Shown here: positions 41,615-53,095 of the stretch, piece by piece | Position numbering within the stretch: position 1 is the stretch's first letter | Layout: each line of letters opens with the position of its first letter | Assembly (NCBI GenBank): GCA_003999685.1 | Contig: CP021224.1 | Coordinates: forward strand, 1-64,000 | Source of the DNA: Taiwanofungus camphoratus | Lineage: Eukaryota; Basidiomycota; Agaricomycetes; Polyporales; Taiwanofungaceae | Reading direction: 5' to 3' | Length of the DNA stretch: 64,000 nucleotides | Translations under genes and position numbers: made by a program | The notes under the pieces: generated by a model | What the model saw: only the letters and a program-made list of their open reading frames with translations | Database searches by the model: none | What the model was told of the DNA's origin: nothing

Positions 41615-43277
41615 ATGACAACATCCACTCGTGCCGAAAAGCTCCTTGCCCTCGTTGATCTTGTCAGTCAGGCTGCCCAGACTGTTGTTAGAGAATGGGC
41701 ATTGCAGGATGACTGCAAGGACAACATAGCTGATCATCCGGGCAGCTCGCTTTCCTCCTTTGAGCTGTACAACGCACAGCGGATCATCATTGCTGCTTGC
41801 GGCGCATTTACCGAGCTAGTGCACACGCCGCAGACCCGTCTCATAGAAGTGGCAATGGAATTTATTGAGGCTCGTGCCTTGCATATTGCTGCAGAGCATT
41901 ATATTGCCGACCATCTGGCGAAAGTAGAGCAGACGACTGGCATGTCCCTGGATGACTTGAGCAAAGCCACTGGGATCGAGTCGCAGAAACTAGGTGAGCG
42001 CTGCAATATTCATTTCGCCAGCAAGAAATTCTGAAGATGGACTTCAAGCCCGAATCATGCGTTGTCTTACCTCAAATCATATTTTCTCCGAGGTTCGACA
42101 CGGCCGATTTGCTAACAACAGTGTTAGTACCTCCCTAGTGCAGAATGAGCCTCTCAGAGGATTTATACTTTTGACGTGAGGTTCTCTTACCACTGGAAAA
42201 TTTTGCAGCTGACAGAAATTCTTTAGAGGAAGCTCTATTTACATGGCATCCGATAAACTACCAGACGTCCTTCGTAATTCAATTGAGTGCAACTCAACTG
42301 ATGTGAGCGCTACGGCGCTTCAGGTTGCTTACGGTACGAAGCTACCTCCTTTTGAGTGGCTCGAAGAGCAAATTGAGCAGCCTGATGGTACGATTGGACC
42401 GAGGCCGGAATTCCCCTTTTTTGTTCTGGGAATGATCGGAATAGGTCGTATACAGTGCGCTCCGCTCTATGAAGGTATGCGATTTTATTCTGGTTTCAGG
42501 GTCGTTTCCACGCTCAAACATCAAACCAGACTTCCCTTGGGAATCTCTAGGCTCTGCCACAATCGTCGACGTCGGTGGTGGTGTTGGTGAGTGTTGCTTA
42601 CAGTCAAGTAACATTGAGTCTCATTGTCTTGTGACAAGGGGGGATGAGCATTGACCTATGCAAGCGATACTCGAATCTCGCATTTGTTGTACAAGACCGT
42701 GCTCATACCATAAAGGAGGCCAAGGCAATCTGGCGGCGCGAGCAACCCGGCGCTCTTGAGACAGGACGTGTACAGTTGATGCCGCATAACTTCTTCGAGG
42801 AAAACCCTGTCAAGCACGCGGATGTCTATCTCTTACGCTATGTCCTGTATGACATCCCGTCCCTCCTAGACCCACCGTTAAGATCTCACTCCTAACTTTG
42901 TACACAACAGACATAACTGGGAGGACGATCTCTGTGTAGACATCCTGAAGGCCATCCGACCCGCTCTCGGTTCACATTCACGCATCCTCATTGCGGACGT
43001 GGTGATGAACACGACACTGGGATGCATTGGGCTCCCATCCGCCCCCTATCCACTGCCCGCTGACTATGGAATCTTTACACGCTGGGCGCATGCATTGGAC
43101 CTTACTGTGATGTCTTTATGCCGTGGTGCGGAACGTACGGTGGATCACTTTCACCTGCTAGCAAAACGCGCAGGGCTAGTCATCGAGCGGATTTGGGAAT
43201 GTCGGGGGATCATGCATGTCACTGAGATGAGGTTGCCACAAGCAGCAGAGGTAGTAAATCGGGACGATAGAGATTGA
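41615..43277 (+). CDS. O-methyltransferase, plant/fungal COMT family
   Basis: SAM-dependent O-methyltransferase (Methyltransf_2 family) of about 450 residues. Start ATG 41615 (MTTSTRAEKLLALVDLVSQA). The helical dimerisation domain includes AMEFIEARALHIAAEHYIAD and, after a GT-AG intron, CLTSNHIFSEVRHGRFANN. The SAM motif IVDVGGGVGGMS is split by an intron after VG. RYSNLAFVVQDRA and LMPHNFFEENPVKHADVYLL follow, then the catalytic His in HNWEDDLCVDIL at an exon start, and LIADVVMN. It ends ...VTEMRLPQAAEVVNRDDRD. All motifs join in frame, so the gene looks intact. The acceptor substrate is unknown; fungal relatives act on phenolic metabolites. Confidence 0.88.
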
Positions 43278-43471
43278 TTGACGGCGATGCCGCCCGAGCG
43301 ACACTGCGGAATGTGCCTTGCATTATCAGAACGCCGATCGGTATATAGTGTCAAGTACGTGTACTGTGCAGCGAAATATGTCTTTCACGTCATAAGGTAC
43401 TAACCCTAGAATTTGGGGGTGAATCTAACCGTAGTACAGTGGTTTCAATAGAAATGGAGTGCTGAGACCAC
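43278..43471. other. 3' flank of O-methyltransferase
   Basis: Short spacer up to the target duplication of the hAT-like element. No other feature is seen. Confidence 0.4.
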
Positions 43472-43479
43472 CATCTGCA
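43472..43479. repeat. Target-site duplication CATCTGCA, left
   Basis: Matches 50493-50500 exactly. Confidence 0.85.
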
Positions 43480-43600
43480 TAGTGCTACCGTGAGGTGAGG
43501 TACCTCAGACCTCAAGGTGACGTGAGGTGCACCGGCACGCATGCCGGTCACCTCGAGGTACCTCAAGGTGACCTTGAGGTAACTCAAGGTAAAACTGGCC
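43480..43600. repeat. Subterminal palindromic decamer array, left
   Basis: Clustered ACCTCAAGGT, ACCTCGAGGT, ACCTTGAGGT and half-sites surround the hairpin CACCGGCACGCATGCCGG. Comparable arrays lie at 47470-47610 and 50285-50492. Confidence 0.7.
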
Positions 43601-46600
43601 TGGCCTGTGGTTGTGAGAGGACCGGTCACGTTATGTGGACGCGTCGCAACCACTCAAGCAAAGGCCTGAGACCGATAGTAACAATGGGTCTGCTTCAAAT
43701 TCTTAAATTCAATCTGTGGTGGGATGGCCTTACACTCACTCAAGATTGGGTGCTGGGCCAGGAGAAAATGTTGCAGTGACATCAACATCATATCAGATGG
43801 TTCTTCTGGAGCATTAGAGAGTTATTCAAGTTGTGTTAAAATTCTTCTGTACTGCCTCCACTAAGTATATGCCATTGTACTGCTTTGTCAATACACTCAT
43901 TTGCAAATGAAGCAACAAGTTATTTGCTGATGAGTCCCATAGCCTCCTGGGCCCCGAATCGTGATTTTAGGAGCTTTCTAATCCCCCAACCGACCATTCT
44001 AAGACTCTTCTACAGCCTACGACAGGTGGGATAGGTTCCTATAATATTCCTAATGCCTCCTTTCCTTCCTAAACCCTTCTAACACCCTACAAAGTCTTGC
44101 AAAGTCACACGAGGTGCTACAAGGTTTTGAATGCTAGCCATGAAGTCCCTAACTCCTGCTAAGTCCACTATCGGACACTGCCGGCCCTCCCATACTGTTC
44201 TATTGGATCTAGGTCCTAGCTACTACGTCACTCATCCCGGGCTTAGCTAAGAAGTCTTAGCTAAGTCTCTCCTAGCTCTTGTAATTGCAGCTACCTCCGA
44301 TAGGCTCCGAAACGGTCCAAAGTTCCAGAAGCTGGACTTAGGAAGCCTCGTGCACCCCATGGGTCTCGATCCTATGCCATAAGGTCATCCTAGGGCGCAT
44401 CCATATGATCCTCCACCCATTTAGGACACCTCCTACCCCGATTAGGCCAAGTCCCACTGCTAAGGACTTTGTATGCTCTTAGCCCACTAAGATAGTTGAT
44501 CACAGCGCATGGCTGCTCTCGGATAGTCATCCCGCCCTCGTGAATGAACTTGGTCACCTGTCTACCGTACGTAGTTCCCCTGTTTCAGTTCCTATTTAGT
44601 TCCTATCCTCCTCATGTTCACTTTGGAGCCCATGCGCTGTAGTACACATTTCGGAAGTGCAAGGATCACTTCGCGCAAGAATAGTTCACCTCACGCTCCC
44701 CTATTTAGTCAGAGGTACTTTACTATGTACGAGAGAGACCCCTCGGTGCACGCTTCTCTCTTTGGAATACAAGTTCCCCTGTAGCTCCGATCTCAGGAAA
44801 GCGCCGTGAGTACAACCTTAGGAACGGTGATACAATCTAGGGGACCCTGGTACCTAGGGAGTGCTCCGCAACGTGGCTGGGGGTAGTGTGATAACTGTGA
44901 GGGTGTGAGGGTAGGAGCTACAACCTGTATGATACCGGGAAACCTGTATGTCTTGTTTTTGTAAGTAGGGGAGTAAGGGGTCAAGGGTCCTGCACAACAG
45001 GATCTTGTTCCTAAGTGTTATACTATCCCTAAGGCCTTGCGAGGCCCTCCGAAGTACGCGAAGTCCTTTGAGATTCTGCGAAGTCCTTCGAAGTTTTAGC
45101 TAAATTGCGCGAGCTGACTTCGTAGGCTGTATAGAGTTAGGGAGCAATAAGCCAATGGACTATAATTTCTACTAAGCGGCAGAGGGTACGAGACTGCTGC
45201 GAAGTCCTTTTAGCTAGAGTTAGCTAAAGGGTGTAAGGCTTAGAGGTTTGTTAGAGCGAGGTGGGCGAGGTTTGGCTGGCGTAGGAGACTTGTAGGAGAG
45301 GTCGGATGGTTCGGAGAGCTAATACTTGGAATAGGAATGAGGGAACGAGGTTGCTGGAAGCTCTGAAGTGTCTGATGACGTCGAGGTGTGGGTCGGAGAG
45401 TTCGAGGGCGTAGAGAGATGTACTATAGCCTGTAATGAAGGCTATGGGGGAGTCGTAGGGTTATTCGTAGGACGTAGGGATGACGCAACGTGAGCCTAAG
45501 GGTATAACTAAGGCGGAGGCCCACCGGATAGGTGCTATAAGAGGTGCTGAAGGGCACGAAGTCACGGCGACTTCGTAGATCGTAGTGCGTAGTTCGGGAA
45601 GCGTAGACGTAGTTCGTAGATATATCGTGAGCGTAGACGTAGTTCAAAGGTACTGAAACGGAGCTGGGGTGGAGACTTAGGGACCTTGGGACCGTTCCTA
45701 AGGTTGTACTCGCGGCGCTTTCCTGAGATCGGAGCTACAGGGGAACTGGTATTCCAAAGAGAGAAGCGTACACTGAGGGGTCTCTCTTGTACATAGTAAA
45801 CTACCTCTGACTAAATAGGAGAGCGTGAGGTGAACTAATCTTGCGCGAAGTGATCCTTACGAGTCCGAAATGTGTACTAAAACGCATGGACTCCGAAGTG
45901 AACACGAGGGGGATAGGAACTAATTAGGAACTGAAACAGGGGAACTACGAACGGTAGAAAGGTGACCAACTTCATTCACGAGGGCGGGATGACTATCCGA
46001 GAGCAGCCATGCGCCGTGATCACCTATCTTAGCGGGCTAAGAGTGCACGAAGTTCTTAGCAGCGGGACTTGGCCTAATCGGGGTAGGAGGTGTCCTAACT
46101 GGGTGGAGGGCCATATGGATACGCCCTAGGATGACCTTATGGCGTAGGATCGAGACCCATGGGGGTGCACAAGGCTTCCTAAGTCCAACTTCCGGAACTT
46201 CAGACCGTTTCGGAGCCTATCGGAGGTAGCTGCAATCACAAGAGCTAGGAGAGACCTAGCTAAGACTTCTTAGCTAAGCCCGGGATGAGTGACGTAGTAG
46301 ATAGGACCTAGATCCAATGGAACAGTATGGGAGGGCCGGCAGTGTCCGATAGTGGACTTAGCAGGAGTTAGGGACTTCGCGTCTAGCATTCGAAATCTCG
46401 TAGCACCTCGTGTGACTTCGCAAGACTTTGTAGGGTGTTAGGAGGGTTTAGGAAGGAGAGGGGGCGTTAGGAATATTATAGGAACCTATCCCTCCTGTCG
46501 TAGGCTGTAGGAGAGTCTTAGAGTGGTCGGTTGGGGGATTAGAAAGCTCCTAAAATCGCGATTCGGGGCCCAGGAGGCTACGGGACTCATCAACGGTCCT

Positions 46601-47460
46601 AAGGCCCCTAAGTCTCTACCCCAGCTCCATTTCAGTACCTTTGAACTACGTCTACGCTCGCGATATATCTACGAACCATGTCTACGCTTCCCGAACTATG
46701 CACTACGATCCACGAAGTCACTGTGACTTCACACCCTTCAGCACCTCATATAGCATTTATCCGGTGGGCCTCCGCCTTAGTTATACCCTTAGGCTCATGT
46801 TGCACCATCCTACATTCTACAAATAGCCCTACGACTCTCCCATAGCCTTCATTTCAGGCTATAGTATATCTCTCTACACCCTCGAACTCTCTGACCTCTC
46901 CTACAGGTCCCCTACGCTAGCCAAACCTCGCCCACCTCATTCTAACAAACCTCTAAGCCTTATGCCCTTTAGCTAACTCTAGCTAAAAGGACTTCGCAGC
47001 AGTCTCGTACCCTCTGCTGCTTAGTTGAAACTATAGTCTATTGGCTTATTGCTCCCTAACTCCATACAGCCTACGAAGTCAGCTTGTGCAATTTAGCTAA
47101 AACTTCGAAGGACTTTGCAGAACCTCAAAGGACTTCGCGTACTTTGGAGGGCCTCGCAAGGCCTTAGAGATCATATAGCACTTAGGAACAAGATCCTGTT
47201 GTGCAGGACCCTTGACCCCTTACTCCCCCACTTACAAAACCAAGACATACAGGTTTCCCGGTATCATACAGGTTGTAGCTCCTACCCTCACATCCCCACA
47301 GTTTCCACACTACCTACCAGCCACGTTGTGGAGCACTCCCTAGGTACCAGGGTCCCCTAGGTCGTATCATCGCTCCATGTGAATAATATCTTATACAGAA
47401 AAGGGCATAATGCCATTCTGGGGTTATTCACCTTCCATGTATGGTGTGTGATAGTCTGAG

Positions 47461-47610
47461 CCGTGCTCTGCCGGTTACCTCAAGGTACCTCGAGGTTAGT
47501 GCTGCCGTGAGGTGAGGTGAAGGTCACCTCGAGGTGTCGGAGTTGCTACCTTCACTTACCTCGAGGTAGTCAAGGTGCACCTCGAGGTACCTTGAGGTAA
47601 CCAGCAGAGC
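47461..47610. repeat. Decamer array at the nested junction
   Basis: It contains the inner element end (47497-47586), which is the exact reverse complement of 50403-50492. ACCTCGAGGT-type palindromes occur about every 15-20 bp. Confidence 0.7.
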
Positions 47611-50402
47611 ACGGCTCAGACTATCACACACCATACATGGAAGGTGAATAACCCCAGAATGGCATTATGCCCTTTTCTGTATAAGATATTATTCACATGG
47701 AGCGATGATACGACCTAGGGGACCCTGGTACCTAGGGAGTGCTCCACAACGTGGCTGGTAGGTAGTGTGGAAACTGTGGGGATGTGAGGGTAGGAGCTAC
47801 AACCTGTATGATACCGGGAAACCTGTATGTCTTGGTTTTGTAAGTGGGGGAGTAAGGGGTCAAGGGTCCTGCACAACAGGATCTTGTTCCTAAGTGCTAT
47901 ATGATCTCTAAGGCCTTGCGAGGCCCTCCAAAGTACGCGAAGTCCTTTGAGGTTCTGCAAAGTCCTTCGAAGTTTTAGCTAAATTGCACAAGCTGACTTC
48001 GTAGGCTGTATGGAGTTAGGGAGCAATAAGCCAATAGACTATAGTTTCAACTAAGCAGCAGAGGGTACGAGACTGCTGCGAAGTCCTTTTAGCTAGAGTT
48101 AGCTAAAGGGCATAAGGCTTAGAGGTTTGTTAGAATGAGGTGGGCGAGGTTTGGCTAGCGTAGGGGACCTGTAGGAGAGGTCAGAGAGTTCGAGGGTGTA
48201 GAGAGATATACTATAGCCTGAAATGAAGGCTATGGGAGAGTCGTAGGGCTATTTGTAGAATGTAGGATGGTGCAACATGAGCCTAAGGGTATAACTAAGG
48301 CAGAGGCCCACCGGATAGATGCTATATGAGGTGCTGAAGGGTGCGAAGTCACAGTGACTTCGTGGATCGTAGTGCATAGTTCGGGAAGCATAGACGTGGT
48401 TCGTAGATATATCGCGAGCGTAGACGTAGTTCAAAGGTACTGAAATGGAGCTGGGGTAGAGACTTAGGGGCCTTAGGACCGTTCCTAAGGTTGTACTCAC
48501 GGCGCTTTCCTGAGATCAGAGCTACAGGGGAACTTGTATTCCAAAGAGAGAAGCGTGCACCGAGGGGTCTCTCTCGTACATAGTAAAGTACCTCTGACTA
48601 AATAGGGGAGCGTGAGGTGAACTATTCTTGCGCGAAGTGATCCTTGCACTTCCGAAATGTGTACTACAGCGCATGGGCTCCAAAGTGAACATGAGGAGGA
48701 TAGGAACTAAATAGGAACTGAAACAGGGGAACTACGTACGGTAGACAGGTGACCAAGTTCATTCACGAGGGCGGGATGACTATCCGAGAGCAGCCATGCG
48801 CTGTGATCAACTATCTTAGTGGGCTAAGAGCATACAAAGTCCTTAGCAGCGGGACTTGGCCTAATCGGGGTAGGAGGTGTCCTAAATGGGTGGAGGATCA
48901 TATGGATGCGCCCTAGGATGACCTTATGGCATAGGATCGAGACCCATGGGGTGCACGAGGCTTCCTAAGTCCAGCTTCTGGAACTTTGGACCGTTTCGGA
49001 GCTGTTACAAGGCGATAATGGTGCGAACATACATTTTCATTTCTCTTCACTATACCGGACTAGCGGGTCGTGTACACTTACAATTATCACCATTATTCCT
49101 GACGGGCTGACCGTCACCCGCTTAGTTATGGACTGTTCCTCAGAAGGGACCACTTGGGCCTCTGACTTATGGACGCTTAGGTACTGGTACCCGTGGGAGT
49201 GAGGGCTGGCTTGCCCTAAACCCACCATAGTACTTAAGGGGTTGGCTCACTGTGGAGCACCCCAATCTTGTCCTCCTTAGTTACACTGTGTACTTTGGTG
49301 CCGTTGTTACCATTTGTACTTTACGACTGGGCTTAGGCCCCTATACCTTCGTCTATTCAACGGGTCGCCTTAGACCATCTATATCCCTGTGACTACACTA
49401 GGACTTAGGCTGTGACTTAGCCCGCAACTCTCTCGAGACTGTTGGGCTAGCAGTTGAAGACTTAGACGTGTACTCGTCGTCAGCCAGGCTGACTCCTCGT
49501 TTACACTTCACGCCTGACTACTCAACGACCCCCCGTCACGGTAGTCACCTACGGGCGTAGACCCCCCGCAACAGGAGCCTATCGGAGGTAGCTGCAATTA
49601 CAAGAGCTAGGAGAGACTTAGCTAAGACTTCTTAGCTAAGCCCGGGATGAGTGACGTAGTAGCTAGGACCTAGATCCAATAGAACAGTATGGGAGGGCCG
49701 GCAGTGTCCGATAGTGGACTTAGCAGGAGTTAGGGACTTCATGGCTAGCATTCAAAACCTTGTAGCACCTCGTGTGACTTTGCAAGACTTTGTAGGGTGT
49801 TAGAAGGGTTTAGGAAGGAAAGGAGGCATTAGGAATATTATAGGAACCTATCCCACCTGTCGTAGGCTGTAGAAGAGTCTTAGAATGGTCGGTTGGGGGA
49901 TTAGAAAGCTCCTAAAATCACGATTCGGGGCCCAGGAGGCTACGGGACTCATCAGCAAATAACTTGTTGCTTCATTTGCAAATGAGTGTATTGACAAAGC
50001 AGTACAATGGCATATACTTAGTGGAGGCAGTACAGAAGAATTTTAACACAACTTGAATAACTCTCTAATGCTCCAGAAGAACCATCTGATATGATGTTGA
50101 TGTCACTGCAACATTTTCTCCTGGCCCAGCACCCAATCTTGAGTGAGTGTAAGGCCATCCCACCACAGATTGAATTTAAGAATTTGAAGCAGACCCATTG
50201 TTACTATCGGTCTCAGGCCTTTGCTTGAGTGGTTGCGACGCGTCCACATAACGTGACCGGTCCTCTCACAACCACAGGCCAGGCCAGTTTTACCTTGAGT
50301 TACCTCAAGGTCACCTTGAGGTACCTCGAGGTGACCGGCATGCGTGCCGGTGCACCTCACATCACCTTGAGGTCTGAGGTACCTCACCTCACGGTAGCAC
50401 TA
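47497..50402. mobile_element. Inner hAT-like copy, inverted and internally deleted
   Basis: It starts TAGTGCTGCCGTGAGGTGAG and ends ...CACGGTAGCACTA. It is flanked by the 8-mer CTCGAGGT on both sides (47489-47496 and 50403-50410). Joining the two flanks restores a continuous outer element end, which supports a clean insertion. Relative to the outer copy it is reversed and lacks about 1.77 kb (equivalent of 44829-46597). The break lies at AACGGT, a 6-mer present at both ends of the missing segment. It carries the solo LTR at 49003-49573. Orientation against the outer copy creates the large visible palindrome centred near 47540. Confidence 0.85.
49003..49573. mobile_element. Solo LTR of an LTR retrotransposon
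   Basis: A 571 bp block begins TGTTAC, ends GCAACA (TG...CA termini) and is flanked by the 5 bp direct repeat GGAGC (48998-49002, 49574-49578). The same site is uninterrupted in the other copies of this module (for example near 46210). No internal region is left, so it is a fossil from recombination between LTRs. Family (Gypsy or Copia) cannot be told. It is younger than the inner hAT-like copy it interrupts. Confidence 0.85.
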
Positions 50403-50492
50403 CTCGAGGTGCACCTTGACTACCTCGAGGTAAGTGAAGGTAGCAACTCCGACACCTCGAGGTGACCTTCACCTCACCTCACGGCAGCACTA
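50285..50492. repeat. Subterminal palindromic decamer arrays, right (two abutting ends)
   Basis: 50285-50402 is the end of the inner copy, 50403-50410 is the duplicated target, and 50411-50492 is the true right end of the outer copy. Confidence 0.75.
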
Positions 50493-50500
50493 CATCTGCA
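50493..50500. repeat. Target-site duplication CATCTGCA, right
   Basis: Matches 43472-43479 exactly. Confidence 0.85.
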
Positions 50501-51489
50501 GCTCACGCGGCTGAAAGTCAGCTCTACTACGATCAAACGATCATGATGGTCACTATCATGTCAAGCGATGGATTACGTGCATTGATTGCGCGACATAAGC
50601 TGTTGCTTCGTCAAGGACGACGAAAGCAGAAATAGAAAGAACTTCCCTCCTTTTATCTATTTGTGGGCCAAAATTGCTTGAACGGAGGGGACTTGCTCTT
50701 GGAGGCCTTGGGATAGCTAGCGCCAACGTTGGCCTGGGTGGAAAGACGTGTGATGAGTACATGTCTTGTTACATTTTCGCGATCTGACTGGACGTGAGAA
50801 GTGCGGTTTAGTCGAGTTGGAACGATCGGCAGCATACCGTTCGAGCCCACTATTCCCTCCTCACACGTTCCAGTATGTATGAAAACAGCATTATTTTAGT
50901 GATACTTATCAATTTTTGGTAGCCCAGGTGACGACAGGCTGAGGAAGATCTCAAGCCCCTTGAGGAGCATGGGCTTCAATCACGCACTGATTTCGATGAG
51001 TTCTCTGATGAACTGATTTCCCAGCCCGAAGGCATGAGTGTCTATGACTTAAAGGCCATAACTCAAAGGCAGACTAAGGAACTCTTTCATCCCGTTGCGC
51101 AGAATCATCCAGGAGGTAGAAAAGCTCGTACTGGTCGGTGACAATGGACGCGTTGTCCCATTCCAAGCAGATTGACCTCCCGGGAGAACATTGAACCCGT
51201 AACGTATAATTGCAGTGAGTACATACGAAGCCTGCCCTTCAAGCACATGCTGATGTCCGGATGTCATGCCAATTGTAAAAAGGATTCGTACTGCGGCATC
51301 CAGGTTTCCAGCGTATATGAGGCCACCGCCAGAAGCGCCGAGCACGATGTCGTCCCTGAATCTGAACCTCGGTGGAGTCAACATGAGTCTTGGCGGCCCG
51401 GCTGGAAGAAGAGTGCACAAGACAAGTAGCAAAGGTGTAAGTCTACAAGCGGATGGGACCAAGGGTGCGATAGCATCTCCTAGTCAATA
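50501..51489. other. Unresolved accessory stretch
   Basis: A minus-strand frame at 51049-51462 contains GASGGGLIYAGNLDAAV and looks partly protein-like, but I recognise no family and found no continuing exons. It may be a remnant of another cluster gene. Confidence 0.3.
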
Positions 51490-52245
51490 GGCTTCTCTCT
51501 CGTTCGGTCCAGTCAAACAGCCGCTTCGTTCAACAGAGAATTTCTACCCATTCAGAATTGCCTCATGGTTAGTACCCGTATCCACTCAGGAATCTTAACA
51601 TAGGATTCTTCTTGTCACAACCGCAGCTGTCAATATTTCAATGCTCGCAAGGTAGGGCAGCTGGCCTGTTATTCGGACCACAATGATCAAATTCCTCAAA
51701 AATAGTATCAATGTCCTGACTTTGACACAAGCCTTCAGTAGGGCACGTGACGATGAACAAGAGCCTTCCACCAAGGCACCTGTAAGATGCTTTTCGACAT
51801 CCCTTTTCGATTTTGATTACAATATGCATTCTCGAAAACTATATCCCGTACTAGAAAGCCTCAATCGATGTGTTCGCAGAGAAGCCGGCCAAGCCGTTAG
51901 AAGTAGGGTGCTTGTCGAAAAGTTGATCTCACTGCATGTCGGATTCCTCAACGTTTCACTTAGCCGTAACAAGCCCTTCGTCTTCCCTATTTGCATGCAA
52001 AAAGGACTTAAAGTGGCAAGTTATGCACTCCTTTCGAGTAAGCCCATTACCATCATGTTTTCTCGTACGACACGAGCTCAAAATACCGCAACGATCATTC
52101 ATGCCCCATACGGCATACATACTGGATAGGGCCGCTCACCTATCTCACTGAAAACTAGGTGTCTGCTCCTTTGGCCTCGTTTGCTCGTGCCCGGCGAAAA
52201 GCTATTTGCCCTCGTTGATCTTGTCAGTTAGGCTGTCTAGTCCGG
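51490..52245 (+). pseudogene. Duplicated promoter and start of the O-methyltransferase gene (relic)
   Basis: From about 51490 the sequence follows 41065-41670 in direct orientation: the same GAATCTTAACATAGGATTCT block and the same long AATGATCAAATTCCTCAAAA block. At 52193-52245 the first coding codons (GAAAAGCT.TTTGCCCTCGTTGAT) match O-methyltransferase residues about 7-20. Stops interrupt it (for example TTAGGCTGTCTAG) and the similarity ends at about 52245. About 200 extra bases near 51860-52060 are absent from the left copy. It is a truncated second O-methyltransferase locus. Confidence 0.75.
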
Positions 52246-52651
52246 ACTGAGGGAGTGTCCTCAACGTCGTCAAATACCCGAGTGGATATCCTTATTGGGG
52301 TCCAGCAGTTGAACCTTGGCTAGGCGCCCACGTAAAACAGCTCTCCGAAATGAAATTCTCCCAAAAAAATTTCCGGGACGTTTACGGAGCTTGCGAATTC
52401 AATCGGAGGCGGTACACGTTTTCTCGACAGAAATTTGTCACATCACTGCATCCATGACCTGAAATGCGTGTTTATCGTCATTTTAGTCCTCTTGTCCCAT
52501 TCCAATTTTATGTCCCAGGGGAACGTTAGGATGGCGTATTCCATGCGGGCATATATGCGCTACCCGAGCATATCCTTGTCTCAGTCTATTTTGGTGAGGA
52601 AGAAATCGCAAGTGTAAGTCTGGCCTTTTGCAAGATGTTACGTGAGGCTGG

Positions 52652-53095
52652 CTATGATTTCCAGATCTTTTGAGTTTGGTATTTCCTTTCCTCTGGGGTA
52701 GCATCCTGCTGAACGATGACATTCACAGTCGTACCTAAGGCTTGTCCATGTCTGATTGCGATGTGTTGTTGACCAGTGAAATGATGGCTCGTGATGGTCT
52801 TGCCTCGAAAGAGCTTTCGATGACATCGATGTCTCTGTGCTCGGTTCAGCCTCACATAGCAGAACTCTTGCCAAACAATTTCGCTACCATCAGGTCGGGG
52901 CGATGATTTCCGCCGGTCTGTCACAATGCTGTCACATTGAAATTCTTGCGAGCCGTAGATTGATAGACTTGGTGCTCCGCTAAGGCCAGTGGAGGTGAAG
53001 GGGCCGTGTTGCCTGCCAGTAGAGCAAGTCAAATACAGAATCAACGATGCCCTCCATGCCACACGCCCAATCCAATTATCCAGATTTTGTTGCAA
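52652..53095 (-). CDS. Unrecognised open frame, 147 codons
   Basis: Uninterrupted minus-strand frame, reading NLDNWIGRVAWRASLILYLT near its start and DGSEIVWQEFC in the middle. A second frame (53168-53416, 82 codons) lies just upstream on the same strand and could be an earlier exon. No family recognised and the later part looks random, so a partial gene or remnant is possible. Confidence 0.25.
   Translation of the reverse strand: MQQNLDNWIGRVAWRASLILYLTCSTGRQHGPFTSTGLSGAPSLSIYGSQEFQCDSIVTDRRKSSPRPDGSEIVWQEFCYVRLNRAQRHRCHRKLFRGKTITSHHFTGQQHIAIRHGQALGTTVNVIVQQDATPEERKYQTQKIWKS

Larger units (their letters stand above)
43480..50492. mobile_element. Outer hAT-like non-autonomous element (interrupted)
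   Basis: Termini TAGTGCTACCGTGAGGTGAG (left) and, read inward from the right, TAGTGCTGCCGTGAGGTGAG differ by one base. They are flanked by the 8 bp direct repeat CATCTGCA (43472-43479 and 50493-50500). An 8 bp duplication and a TAGNG-type terminus point to hAT. Removing the inner copy (47497-50402) and one duplicated 8-mer leaves about 4.1 kb. Internally it holds two inverted module pairs. Module L (43928-44828) returns inverted at about 45690-46594, and module Y (44829-45689) returns inverted at about 46595-47370. No transposase or any long ORF is present. Subterminal zones are packed with ACCTCGAGGT-type decamers. Confidence 0.85.

Noticed and set aside
43495-50387. Identical 94-codon frames at 43495-43779 and 50103-50387, and 81-codon frames at 47115-47360 and 47715-47960, as genes
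   Set aside because: They are inverted copies inside non-coding transposon modules, with no protein features.
43480-50492. A single giant fold-back element or assembly-induced palindrome
   Set aside because: Two different 8 bp target duplications and the unequal arms are explained by nested insertion. An assembly artefact would give equal, identical arms.
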